A stretch of DNA of 64,000 nucleotides, taken from assembly GCA_034437795.1 (NCBI GenBank), contig DAOTTI010000267.1:1-64000 (forward strand), given 5' to 3'. A program made the translations under genes and the position numbers. The DNA is from DAOTTI01 sp034437795 (lineage in GTDB: Bacteria > Chloroflexota > UBA11872 > UBA12225). Under the pieces are notes generated by a model. The model saw nothing but the letters and a program-made list of their open reading frames with translations. It was not told the origin of the DNA and made no database searches. Below are positions 33,290-41,968 of the stretch, one piece after another. How positions within the stretch are numbered: the first letter of the stretch is position 1; the number at the start of each line of letters is the position of its first letter.

Positions 33290-34771
33290 TCAGGCCAGCG
33301 CTGCATCGACCTGGCGCTTGATCTTCGCCGCCGTCTCGCGGGCCGAGGCGGCGCCGGCAAACAGCGGCTCCAGCTCGGTCCGCACGATCCGATCCACCTC
33401 GCCCCACTTCGGGTGCACCGGGTCGGGGCGCGAGTGGTTGCCGGCCTCGAAGACGGTCTTCCGGTTCTTGGGGGGCAGGTGCGGATCGGCGTTAGCGAAC
33501 CACTCGGCGATCGACTTGCGCGAGGGATAGAAGAACCCGGCCTGGATCTTCTGGTTCTCGGGGCTGAGCAGGTGCTGGAGCAGGGCCCAGGCCTCCTCGC
33601 GGTTCCGCGTCTCAGCGGGGATGGCCCAGCCGGTGCCGCCGCCAGTGGTCTGGCGTACCGCCCGACCCTTGGGGACGACGCCCACTTCCCACCGAAAGCT
33701 GGTGACGCCCGTCTGGTGGCGCTGCATCGCCCCGCTGGTGAAGACGTGCATCGCCACGCGCCCCTTGTAGAACATCTGGTCGGTCTGCTCGGCCTGAGCC
33801 ATAGCCATGGGCGGGGCCACCGCGTGCCTGGCAACCAGGTCGCCCATGAACTGGAGCCCGTCGACCGCCTCGGGCCGATCGATGACGCACGTCCTGCCGT
33901 CGGGCGAGAGGATATCGCCGCCGGCATTCCAGATGAAGAGGCCGTAGGTGAAGCGCAGGCCGGGCCACATGCCGTAGCCGAAGTGGCCGCCCTTCCCCTC
34001 GTCGGCCGTCCTGGTCAGGGCGCGGGCGTCGGCCAGGAACTCGTCCCAGGTCCAGGCGCTGCCACCCCAGTCCGCCGGCGGGGGCTTGCGGCCGGCCTGC
34101 TCGAAGAGGTCGACGTTGTAATAGAGCACCTGGTTGGCATAGCCGCGGGGCAGCCCGGCCTGCTTGCCCTCCCACTGCCACTGTCTCAGCGCCCGCTCAA
34201 AGTAGTCCTTGAGGTCATAGCGGTCCCGCTGGATAAGCGGATCCAGGAGCAGTAGCTGGCTGCGCGAGGCCATGGCCGCCAGATCGGCTGCGCTCGTGGA
34301 GGTAATATCGGGCGCCGTGCCGGCGGCGATCATCGCCAGGACCTTGGCCGTATCCCCCTGGACGTACTCCGCCGTCCAGCCCGGGTGCCGCGCCGCGAAG
34401 CTGGCCAGCACCGTCTGGAAGTCGTTCGTCGCCGAGGTGGGGATGCTGGTGACGATACTCAGGGCCACGCCCGTCCGGCGCGGCGTCGCGGAAGCGCCCG
34501 GCGCGGACGGGGCACGCCGGCCCGCTCCCACCCCAGCGCAGGCCGCCGTGACCGGCAGCAGGGCCGCGACCGCCGCGGCGCTCAGTACCGCCGTACGGCG
34601 AGTGGCGCCCCCCAGCGCACCGGCTGCCCCGCATGTCACCGGCCGCAGACTGCCACTTATCTGCTCGTGCGCCGGCGGCGCCGAACCTCGCTCCGGCCGG
34701 AGCCCCCGGCATCCTGCTGGCCCCGGCTCATCAGAACCTGGTCTACCTCCTGGCATAGCTTCCACCCTCAT
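33290..34771 (-). CDS. ABC sugar-binding lipoprotein 5
   Basis: A 493-residue protein of the carbohydrate-binding family (FAARHPGWTAEYVQG, MIAAGTAPDI, GKQAGLPRGYANQVLYYNVDLF, EEAWALLQHLLSPENQ). The Tat lipoprotein signal (ATRRTAVLS; lipobox VTAACA with Cys78) is unusually far from the first ATG, leaving a 57-residue Gly/Pro-rich leader. The true start may be internal, for example GTG 34639. The gene begins 36 bases after the stop of the upstream binding protein, so the two are almost certainly cotranscribed. No membrane subunits are present. Confidence 0.9.
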   Translation of the reverse strand: MRVEAMPGGRPGSDEPGPAGCRGLRPERGSAPPAHEQISGSLRPVTCGAAGALGGATRRTAVLSAAAVAALLPVTAACAGVGAGRRAPSAPGASATPRRTGVALSIVTSIPTSATNDFQTVLASFAARHPGWTAEYVQGDTAKVLAMIAAGTAPDITSTSAADLAAMASRSQLLLLDPLIQRDRYDLKDYFERALRQWQWEGKQAGLPRGYANQVLYYNVDLFEQAGRKPPPADWGGSAWTWDEFLADARALTRTADEGKGGHFGYGMWPGLRFTYGLFIWNAGGDILSPDGRTCVIDRPEAVDGLQFMGDLVARHAVAPPMAMAQAEQTDQMFYKGRVAMHVFTSGAMQRHQTGVTSFRWEVGVVPKGRAVRQTTGGGTGWAIPAETRNREEAWALLQHLLSPENQKIQAGFFYPSRKSIAEWFANADPHLPPKNRKTVFEAGNHSRPDPVHPKWGEVDRIVRTELEPLFAGAASARETAAKIKRQVDAALA

Positions 34772-34807
34772 GATCTATCGCGGTATCGTGGCAGGCCCAA
34801 ACGGCAT

Positions 34808-36130
34808 CTACTGCAGCCGCGGTCGGTCCAGGAGTGCCTGGTATGGGCCCATGGCCGCCACGATGACCTGTTCCACACCTTGCTCGCCGCTCCACAAGGG
34901 CTCGAACAGCTTTTCGGTGAGTTGCTGGATCTCCGGCATCCGGAAGTTTGCGGGGACAGCCACCGGCCCGACCGTCTCCCTGTCCATGAAGTCCTTAAAC
35001 ACCCTGAACATGGGCTGGTTGGCGAACTCTGGTTCATTCCAAGCGTCCGGCCTGGCCCCCGGGATACCGCTATCCAGACGCGCCTGGCGCAGCGCCGACT
35101 CCTTGTTCGTGAGCCATTTGTGGAGCTCCCAGGCTTCATCGGGGTGCCTGGTTCTGGCATTCATCTCAAACAGCCCCACGTGCCGCTGGGAGCCGCGCCT
35201 GCCGCCAGGCCCTCGAGGGATCAATACGGCGTCTACCTTGAACCGGTCGCCGGCCTGGCGCGGAAACCCCAGGTAGTTGGACATCAGGCTCTGGCGCATG
35301 GCCACGGCACCGCCGGTAAAGGTGGCCTTATCGCTCGGCAATGGATGCACGCGATAGCGGTGGCGTAGATCGTAGAGAAATTGCAGGGCCTGCCTGGCGG
35401 CAGGGCGGTCGATGGCCGGCCTCGTGCCGAAGGTGGGCGGATCCAGGAACTCGCCGCCAAAGGTGCGTAGCCACACCAGTGTGGGCGGGTAGGCCGTCTC
35501 GGTCTCGATCCCCCAGCGTTCACCCGGCCGGGTCAGGCGCCGCGCCGCGTCCAGCAAGTCGTCGAACGTCCAGTTCATCGCCGGTGGCTTGACACCGGCT
35601 TCGGCGAAGAGGTTGACGTTATAGAACAACCCAAGATGGCTGGGGTGGGTCGTTGAGGGCAGGCCAAGCAGCTTGCCCTCCAGGCGCGCCGTCTCAATGG
35701 CGGCTGAGTAGTACTGTTTAAGGTCGAACTTGTCGCGACCCACCAGGGCATCGAGCACCTTGAAGTGCCCCTGTGAACCGAGCTGGTAGTAGGCGCCCAC
35801 GCCGACGCTATCCCAGACGAGGTCGCCCATCTCGCCGGCTGCGACCAGGACCAGCAGCTTCTCATATCCTGAGTTGGGGATCGGTTCCACACTCACCCAC
35901 GGGTAAGCCTCGCTGAATTCCCTGGCGCGCTCGGGGATCCAGCGCTCAGTTCGATAGTTCAAGCGAAGCGTAACGGGCTGCCTGCTCAGAGTGGCCGGCG
36001 CGCCGCCTGGCGCGAGGCGCCGCTCGGCTCCTGTGCTGCAAGCGGTGGCCAGAACCCCACCCACAAAAGCGCCCGTCCCGATCGCTCCCTTCAGATACCG
36101 CCTTCGCCGCACTGATATGTGACCTCGCAT
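34808..36130 (-). CDS. ABC sugar-binding lipoprotein 6
   Basis: A 440-residue carbohydrate-binding family protein. Four arginines (VRRRRYLKG, 8-11), a hydrophobic core and lipobox LATACS with Cys31 form a Tat lipoprotein signal. Mature features: EFSEAYPWVSVEPIPN, LVAAGEMGDLVWDS, GKLLGLPSTTHPSHLGLFYN, and EAWELHKWLTNKESALRQ. AAGGAGAG lies 7 bases before the ATG. It is first in a minus-strand run of three paralogous but clearly different binding proteins followed by an aldo-keto reductase, with the phosphodiesterase gene 100 bases upstream. Confidence 0.92.
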   Translation of the reverse strand: MRGHISVRRRRYLKGAIGTGAFVGGVLATACSTGAERRLAPGGAPATLSRQPVTLRLNYRTERWIPERAREFSEAYPWVSVEPIPNSGYEKLLVLVAAGEMGDLVWDSVGVGAYYQLGSQGHFKVLDALVGRDKFDLKQYYSAAIETARLEGKLLGLPSTTHPSHLGLFYNVNLFAEAGVKPPAMNWTFDDLLDAARRLTRPGERWGIETETAYPPTLVWLRTFGGEFLDPPTFGTRPAIDRPAARQALQFLYDLRHRYRVHPLPSDKATFTGGAVAMRQSLMSNYLGFPRQAGDRFKVDAVLIPRGPGGRRGSQRHVGLFEMNARTRHPDEAWELHKWLTNKESALRQARLDSGIPGARPDAWNEPEFANQPMFRVFKDFMDRETVGPVAVPANFRMPEIQQLTEKLFEPLWSGEQGVEQVIVAAMGPYQALLDRPRLQ

Positions 36131-36232
36131 TCGTGTCTCTCCTTCCGCGCGTTACGTTGTCACAGATACACTCCTCCCGCGCGTGTGTGATGGGTGCAGG
36201 ATGAACTCCTGCTGCACGTGTGGCACGCGCCG

Positions 36233-38185
36233 TCACTCGTCGAACAGGTCATGGCACACCGCGCCGATGCTGTGCGCCGGCGGGCGCAGGCCCATGAGGT
36301 GGCAGAGCGTGGGCGCCACGTCGGTCATGCGCATCAGGCCATAGCGCTGCCAGTCACGCTCGTAGCCGGCCTTCACCCCCGGCCCGGCGAGGATCCAGGC
36401 CGCCATGTTGGTGAAATGCCTGGTCTCGGCCGTGGGGATCTGTGAGCTGTGGAAAGCGCCCCGCCCGCGGCCGGCTGTCCCTCCGCCAGCCGGTGCACCC
36501 CAACCATAGCCGCGGCTCATGACGAAGACCACGTCGCCGCAGACATCGCCCCAGTAGCCAATGAGCTGCCCGTCCTGGATCGGCAAGGCCAACGCCACCA
36601 CGCGCTGCCCCGTTTCGCCGTCGCGCCAGTCCAGCAGGGCGTCGATCACTTGCGCCTGTACCCGCTCATACTGGTCCAGGGGGACGATGCCCATCGGCTC
36701 ACGCCCCTGCAGGTTGACCCAGATCTCTGCCCCGCGGTCGGCCTGCATGTAGACCTGAGAGTGGCTGAAGTCAATCTGCCGCCCTGGCCCGTCCTGGAAG
36801 GCCACCAGCCCGCACTCCGCCAGCCGGCCCAGCACGTCGCCGCAGCGATGGGTCGGCGAGAGGGCGTGGTCGGAGATGACGCAGACCAGGGTGTCGTCAT
36901 CGGCCAGCTCCAGGAACTGCTTGAGCACGGCGTCGCCCACCATATAGGTCTGGCGCTGCGCGTCCATCAGCCACGCGGCGCGCCTGGGGTCATACTCCGG
37001 CCCATCCGGGTCCGCCCCATTGACCGTGGGGTGGTTGATGTGATCGAAGAGGTGCCAGTGGCACCAGTGCAGGTCCCAGCCGCCGTGCTCCAGCAGGTAC
37101 CTGGCGGCCTTGTAGAGCCACTCACCCTGGTAGCGGATGTCGTCCAGGAAGATGCGCAGCCCGGCGTCGTCGCGCGGGCCGACGGTAAACATGTCGAAGA
37201 ACGGGCCACATACCTGCAGCAGCTCCCGGCTCAGTTCGGCCGGCACGGTGAAGCCGTCCGCCTGGAAGACCTGGGAGCGGCAGAAGCGGAGCGCGCCTTC
37301 TTCCGGCCGGCAATCGATGAGCCGGAAGCGCACGGTGCCGTCGGCGGCGTCGCGGGCGCCGGGCTCGCCCCACAGGTGGCGGGCGAAGGGGCTCCACTCT
37401 CCCAGCTCTCCCGGCCGGCCACAGGGGAGGTCGGCCAGGGGCGCGGCGCCGTCCGGCTGCGCGTAGATGCGCAGCCTGGAAAACGCCCCGCTCGGCGCCC
37501 GCTCGACAAGGACGTGCAGCCAGACTGTCCCGCCGCGGACCAGCGGGACCGGCACGCGCGCCGCCAGCGCCCCTTCCGGCGCCTGCGACCACCCTGCCGC
37601 CCGCGCCGGAAGCAGCCCGATGCGGGCCGTGCCCGGCGGCAGCCCTTCCTCAGCCAGCGCGGTGGAGCGCTCGCGCAGGGCTGGCCCGGCGGCGACGGCG
37701 CTGCCGCTGGCGCCGGCCGGCTCACGGGTGGAGAGGAGGTACTGCGCCGGGCGGGCCAGCTCGCACGGGGAATCGTGCAGGCCGGCGGCGATGACGGCGC
37801 CATGGCGCAGGCGCCCGGGCCACGATCCCGAGGGATAGAAGCTGACGACGGCGCGCCGCCCGACGGCATCGAAGACGTCCCAGATGGCCTCGGCAGCCAT
37901 CGCCTCGCTCGACCAGGCGTCGACGCGAGGCGCATCCCAGGGGTCGGTCTTGCGGCGCACGCTCCAGCCTCCGAGGTGGTGGGTACCCGGCGGCGCGCCG
38001 GTGGCCATCGTCGCCCAGTTGGTCGGGGTCCAGGCGGGGATGGCGGGCAGCAGCCGGTTGGTGCTGCCACGGGCCATCAGCGCCGAGAAGGTGGGCAGCA
38101 CCCCCTCGGCGGCGAACTTCCGAAGCAAGGGGAGGTTCATCCCGTCCATCCCGATCTGCAACAGCCGCTGGGGGCGTCTGGCCAT
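36233..38185 (-). CDS. Alkaline phosphatase superfamily phosphodiesterase/nucleotide pyrophosphatase
   Basis: A 650-residue metal-dependent phospho- or sulfo-transfer enzyme of the type I phosphodiesterase family. Seen: first metal Asp14 in IGMDGMN, the nucleophile region AWTPTNWATMATG with Thr53/55, HLFDHINHP and ISDHALSPTH carrying the second set of Asp/His ligands, and GAFHSSQIP near the C-terminus with the last His. The middle 250 residues are a family-typical insertion with beta-rich sequence. ATG 38185 follows GAAGGAAAAGC. No signal peptide. It is divergent from the ROK regulator over only about 40 bases, so it is the likely target of that regulator. Confidence 0.87.
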   Translation of the reverse strand: MARRPQRLLQIGMDGMNLPLLRKFAAEGVLPTFSALMARGSTNRLLPAIPAWTPTNWATMATGAPPGTHHLGGWSVRRKTDPWDAPRVDAWSSEAMAAEAIWDVFDAVGRRAVVSFYPSGSWPGRLRHGAVIAAGLHDSPCELARPAQYLLSTREPAGASGSAVAAGPALRERSTALAEEGLPPGTARIGLLPARAAGWSQAPEGALAARVPVPLVRGGTVWLHVLVERAPSGAFSRLRIYAQPDGAAPLADLPCGRPGELGEWSPFARHLWGEPGARDAADGTVRFRLIDCRPEEGALRFCRSQVFQADGFTVPAELSRELLQVCGPFFDMFTVGPRDDAGLRIFLDDIRYQGEWLYKAARYLLEHGGWDLHWCHWHLFDHINHPTVNGADPDGPEYDPRRAAWLMDAQRQTYMVGDAVLKQFLELADDDTLVCVISDHALSPTHRCGDVLGRLAECGLVAFQDGPGRQIDFSHSQVYMQADRGAEIWVNLQGREPMGIVPLDQYERVQAQVIDALLDWRDGETGQRVVALALPIQDGQLIGYWGDVCGDVVFVMSRGYGWGAPAGGGTAGRGRGAFHSSQIPTAETRHFTNMAAWILAGPGVKAGYERDWQRYGLMRMTDVAPTLCHLMGLRPPAHSIGAVCHDLFDE

Positions 38186-38200
38186 CCCTGCTTTTCCTTC

Positions 38201-38219
38201 ACACTTTGATGAAATGTGT
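38201..38219. promoter_or_regulatory. Candidate ROK operator between divergent genes
   Basis: ACACTTTGATGAAATGTGT is an imperfect palindrome (ACACnTTn5AAnTGTGT-like, six of nine base pairs). It occupies nearly the whole gap between the phosphodiesterase start (38185) and the regulator start (38225). Autoregulation and control of both genes is inferred from position. Confidence 0.55.
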
Positions 38220-38224
38220 CCCGC

Positions 38225-39760
38225 ATGGTATACCCGGATCCGCCTGTGAGTCAAGTCCCTGCGTCTACCGGTTCGGGGCGTCCACCCCGTGGGGGCGGGC
38301 TGGCGCAACTGCGCGAGCACAACCGCGCCGCCGTGCTGCGCCTGCTGCTCGACCGCGGCCCGCGGACCCGCAGTGATCTGGCGAGGCTCCTCGGCCTTTC
38401 GCAGCCGGCGGTGACGTACATCACGGCTCAGCTGCTCCGCGATGGCCTCATTGAAGAGGGAGGCCCCGCAGCGCCGGCTGGGGGCCGCGGGCGCCACGGC
38501 GTGCCGCTGCGTCTGGCCCCCGGCGCGCGGTGCGCCGCCGCGGTCCACATCGGCGCCACGGGTGTGGACGTGGGGCTCGTCGATCTGCGGGCCGCGCCGC
38601 TGGCGCACGCGACGTTTCGCATCGATCACGGGGCATGGGGCGCCGATCCGGCTGGTCTGGTGGCAGCAGCCGCTCGCCAGCTCCGCGCGCTGCTCGAACG
38701 CGCCGGCATCTCAGAGAGCCTGCTCCTTGGCGCGGGCGTCGGCGTGGCCGGCTCCGTCGACGGGGAGCGCGGGATCGTGCGGCGCCACGCCCAGCTGGGC
38801 TGGCGTGACGTGCCGCTGGCGAGCGCGCTTGGCCAGGCCCTGGCCCTCCCCGTGGTGCTGGATGAGCACGTCCGCTCCATGGCCCTGGCGGAGGCCTGGT
38901 TTGGGCAGGCGAGGCAGGCGGATAGCTTCGCGTTCCTTTATGTTGGCGCCGTCCTGGGCTGTAGCGTGGGCGTGGGGCGGCACGTCCATCGCGGGCACAC
39001 CGCCGCTGCCGGCGAGATTGGCGCTCTCCCTGCCTGGCCGCTCGATGCGGGTGGGGCCAGTGAGCCCGGCAGGTCCGGCGGGGGCGAGCCGCCGGCCGCC
39101 ACTGGAGGCGGCCAGGGCGGGCCGGGGGAGTTGCGTGCCACGTCCACCAGTGCTGGTCTGGCGGAGGCACCGCCATTGCCGGGTCCATCGGGGACGCCCC
39201 CGTTCGCGTCTCAGCCGTCGGCAGCCGTGACCGCCGGCGCGAGCCTGGAGGCGACCGTCTCCGAGCCGGCACTTCTGCGCGAAGCTCGTATGCTGGCGGA
39301 GCGCGCTCCGGGCTCACTCGTCGCCTGGTGGGTGGCCGCGAACAGCGCCGGCCGGAACCGGTCATCGGACGCGCTGGCGACGCGCCTGGCCGCGTGCGGG
39401 ATGGCCGACGACCCGGCGCTGGCCCTGCTACAGCGGCGCGCGGTGCGCCTGGCGCCCTTCATTGCCCACGTGGTCGCTACCTACGACCCGGAGGTCTTCG
39501 TCTTTTCCGGCCCGATCGCCTGGGATGCGGTAGGCGTCCAGCTTCGTCTGCTGCGCGAGGCGGTGGCCGCGCACGCCCCCGCCCTGGCGGACCGCCTGCC
39601 GGCCTTCGTTCCGTCCGCCTTCGGGACGCGTGCGGCGCTGGTGGGGGCGGCGGCCCTGGTGCTGCAGGAGGTGTACCTGCCACCGCTGGCGAGCCACCAG
39701 GGCCACGTGGCCGGCAGCGTGGCCGGCGCCATCCGCCGGCGCGCTGGCCCGCCAAAGTAG
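38225..39760 (+). CDS. ROK family transcriptional repressor, zinc motif lost
   Basis: A NagC/XylR-type regulator. The N-terminal winged helix is clear (LLLDRGPRTRSDLARLLGLS, then QPAVTYITAQLLRDG), followed by a sugar-kinase-like ROK domain (VHIGATGVDVGLVDL, GAGVGVAGSVDGERG, VLDEHVRSMALAEAWFG). After GEIGALPAW the usual zinc-binding CxCGxxGCxE segment is absent; in its place lie about 60 residues of Gly/Pro/Ser-rich sequence before ASLEATVSEPALL. The ROK fold without zinc may alter effector sensing. ATG 38225 or GTG 38216 could be used; both lie at the palindrome. It probably represses sugar genes, the divergent phosphodiesterase first. Confidence 0.87.
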   Translation: MVYPDPPVSQVPASTGSGRPPRGGGLAQLREHNRAAVLRLLLDRGPRTRSDLARLLGLSQPAVTYITAQLLRDGLIEEGGPAAPAGGRGRHGVPLRLAPGARCAAAVHIGATGVDVGLVDLRAAPLAHATFRIDHGAWGADPAGLVAAAARQLRALLERAGISESLLLGAGVGVAGSVDGERGIVRRHAQLGWRDVPLASALGQALALPVVLDEHVRSMALAEAWFGQARQADSFAFLYVGAVLGCSVGVGRHVHRGHTAAAGEIGALPAWPLDAGGASEPGRSGGGEPPAATGGGQGGPGELRATSTSAGLAEAPPLPGPSGTPPFASQPSAAVTAGASLEATVSEPALLREARMLAERAPGSLVAWWVAANSAGRNRSSDALATRLAACGMADDPALALLQRRAVRLAPFIAHVVATYDPEVFVFSGPIAWDAVGVQLRLLREAVAAHAPALADRLPAFVPSAFGTRAALVGAAALVLQEVYLPPLASHQGHVAGSVAGAIRRRAGPPK

Positions 39761-39821
39761 CGCGCTTGCCCCGTAGCCTGCGCCCGTGCCCACGGTGTAA
39801 GCTCAAAGTAGCCTGGGGTAT

Positions 39822-39893
39822 CCACGGCCAGCGATCTGTTCCTTCTCCCTTTGGGAGAGGACGATGGTGAGGGCGCCGCTCGTGAATACTTGG
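39822..39893 (+). repeat. Dispersed intergenic palindrome, copy 6
   Basis: CACGGCCAGCGATCTGTTCC, then TTCTCCCTTTGGGAGAGGA, GGTGAGGGCGCCGCTCGTGA and an ATACTTGGCC tail. Nearly full length. Confidence 0.85.
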
Positions 39894-39936
39894 CCATGCT
39901 CTCCGGAGCATGAGCGCCGCAGGTGAGAGGCTGGCT

Positions 39937-40045
39937 ATTGACATAGGAACCCGGGGTAGCGCTTGTGTGTGGTCCACTGGTCTCTTCGTCTTGCTCAGCG
40001 AGCATGGGATTGACACAGGAACCCGGGGTAGCGCCCGTGTGTGGT
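39937..40045. repeat. Repeat-unique-repeat locus B (37 + 35 + 37)
   Basis: ATTGACAYAGGAACCCGGGG starts a 37-base repeat at 39937-39973 and 40009-40045 (three mismatches), separated by 35 unique bases. Each copy contains TTGACA, so a -35-like element upstream of the binding-protein gene is duplicated. Confidence 0.85.
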
Positions 40046-40051
40046 ATCTGG

Positions 40052-40162
40052 CAGTCGCAGCGCCGACCGAGTAGGAGGGAGCCATGCTTGCGCCACGTTG
40101 GCACTTCAGTGGCTCGTGTCCGCCCAGTCGCAGCGCCGACCGAGTAGGAGGGGCCATGCTTG
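40052..40162. repeat. Repeat-unique-repeat locus C (39/38 + 34)
   Basis: CAGTCGCAGCGCCGACCGAG begins a 38-39-base repeat at 40052-40090 and 40125-40162 (one indel), with 34 unique bases between. The repeat includes the ribosome-binding site GTAGGAGGG and the start codon ATGCTTG, so the start site of the following gene is duplicated in frame (ATG 40084 and ATG 40156). Confidence 0.88.
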
Positions 40163-41592
40163 GGGAACGTGTAGCGACGGTAGTGACCGGCGGCCGCACC
40201 AGCGCCGTCCGGCAGCGAATGCGAACGGCGCGCCGCGGCGTGACACGGCGCGGCGCGCTCCACGCCGGGGTGGCGATGGCCGCGCTTCCCGGCGCGACGC
40301 TGGCGGCATGCGTCGGGCCTGGGGGGACGCCACCGGCCGGCGCCCCCACCGGCAAGACGCCGGTGACGATCACCTATCTCTCGCCCACCGGCGTGGAGCG
40401 CCAGCAGATGGAGCAGGAGTTCTTTGCGGACGTGAAGCGGGAGCTGCCGCACATCACGGTTGAGATCGCGACTGCCGCCGGCTGGGACCCGGTCAAGGAG
40501 AAGTTTCTGGTCAGCCATGCCGCCGGCACGCCCATCCACTTCGTGCAAGCAGGCTGGGGCACGTGGCTGGACATGTGGAACCAGGGGGCCATCGCCGAGC
40601 TGTCCGCCTATTTCAAGCGGGACAAGATCGATCTGGCCGCCACCTTCATCGAGCCGGCCATCTTCCAGTGGCAGCATGATGGCAAGGTGGGCGGCATGCC
40701 CATCACCACTTCGGCCGACGCCATGGCCTACAACGTGGAGCTGTTCGAGGCCGCCGGGCTGAGGCCACCACCGGTGGATCCGGCGGCAACGTGGTGGACC
40801 GTGGAGACCTTTCTGGAGTACGCCAGGAAGCTGACCGACCGCGCCAAGCTACAGTTTGGGTTCGGCGGCACCTTCGCTGGCGCCAACACCGGCGGGTTTA
40901 CCACCGGCACCTACTTTGGCCAGGGCCCGTGGGACGATGCCAGGAAGAAGTGCCTGATGGACACGCCGCTGTTCCAGAAGGGGCTACAGTTCTGGAAGGA
41001 CGTACGGGACGTGCACCGCGTACAGCCGACCAGTGACGAGGCCAATCAGATCCGCGGCGGGACGACCGGCAACGTCTTCTTCACCGGCAAGGTGGCGATG
41101 CAGGTGCAGCTGATCACGCAGGCGGCGCTGCCCTTCAAGTGGGCCGTGGCCACGCTCCCCTATTCAGGGCCGACGGGCAGCAAGAACGTCTCGGGGCGCA
41201 TTCATAACCATGCCCTGCTGATGGGCCAGACGAAGGAGGCAGAGCGGGAGGCCACCTGGCAGGTCTTTCGCTGGCTCCTCAAGCCGGAGAACGCCGGTCG
41301 CTTCCCGCGCACAGCGGGGCACGTCGTCTCCCCGCTCAAGAACCCGGCCGCATCCGAGGTCTCGCAGCGGCGCTACCAGGAGCAGCTGGGCGTCGACCCC
41401 CGGGCCTACCTGCTCCAGGCGCAGACGACGCGACCGTCCGGCTGGGGGATGAGCAAGTACGCCAACTTCGCCAAGGTGGGGCCGGAGATCGACGCCCGCT
41501 ACAACAGCGAGTTCCTGGCGGACAAGCTCGGCGTCAAGGAATACGCCACCTGGGTCACAAAGTACGTGGACGACAACCTGGGAGCGAAGTAG
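40156..41592 (+). CDS. ABC sugar-binding lipoprotein 7
   Basis: From ATG 40156 the protein has 478 residues: a long basic n-region with TARRGVTRRGALHAG (twin arginines at 26-27 and 31-32), hydrophobic core and lipobox TLAACV with Cys52. Mature sequence matches carbohydrate-binding proteins (TPVTITYLSPTGVERQQMEQ, FLVSHAAGTPIHFVQ, GKVGGMPITTSADAMAYN). ATG 40084, also with GGAGGG upstream, would add 24 residues encoded by the repeat-unique-repeat insertion. The gene stands alone with no ABC membrane components and a P-loop gene convergent downstream. Confidence 0.9.
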   Translation: MLGERVATVVTGGRTSAVRQRMRTARRGVTRRGALHAGVAMAALPGATLAACVGPGGTPPAGAPTGKTPVTITYLSPTGVERQQMEQEFFADVKRELPHITVEIATAAGWDPVKEKFLVSHAAGTPIHFVQAGWGTWLDMWNQGAIAELSAYFKRDKIDLAATFIEPAIFQWQHDGKVGGMPITTSADAMAYNVELFEAAGLRPPPVDPAATWWTVETFLEYARKLTDRAKLQFGFGGTFAGANTGGFTTGTYFGQGPWDDARKKCLMDTPLFQKGLQFWKDVRDVHRVQPTSDEANQIRGGTTGNVFFTGKVAMQVQLITQAALPFKWAVATLPYSGPTGSKNVSGRIHNHALLMGQTKEAEREATWQVFRWLLKPENAGRFPRTAGHVVSPLKNPAASEVSQRRYQEQLGVDPRAYLLQAQTTRPSGWGMSKYANFAKVGPEIDARYNSEFLADKLGVKEYATWVTKYVDDNLGAK

Positions 41593-41968
41593 GGGCCAGC
41601 GACGGCGCCCATTCCGTTCTGGACACGTTCGCAGCGCACCGCCGGAGCCTGCTGGTCCCTGCGTACTACGGTAAACCAATGGGCATGTGGACGGCCGGCG
41701 CGACGTTTCGCCCTTTGGACAGAGACCAGCTAGTCTGGAGTTTTCACGGTCAGCGAAGGGTTCCCTCTCCCTGTGGGAGAGCGGGGGCCCGCGCAGCGTG
41801 CGTCGGTGAGGGCTCCGCAGGCGTATACTCCAGGTTAGCCTACACCGGCCAGCCCGTTGGCCACGATGGGAAACGGGGCGCGAGCGGCTCTCCGTCACGG
41901 CGATTGGGACCCGGTGCACCGGTGGTCGCGGGCGATGACGAGACGAGGCGGGCGCGAGCGGCCCGACG
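41593..41968. other. Gene-free stretch with an interrupted palindrome copy
   Basis: Contains copy 7 of the palindrome family (41744-41840). Between GGGAGAG and CGGTGAGGGC this copy carries about 20 extra bases (GGGGGCCCGCGCAGCGTGCG). No ORF supported. Confidence 0.7.

Noticed and set aside
36449..38209. 586-codon plus-strand frame over the phosphodiesterase
   Set aside because: Antisense shadow; the minus strand carries all metal-binding motifs of the phosphodiesterase.
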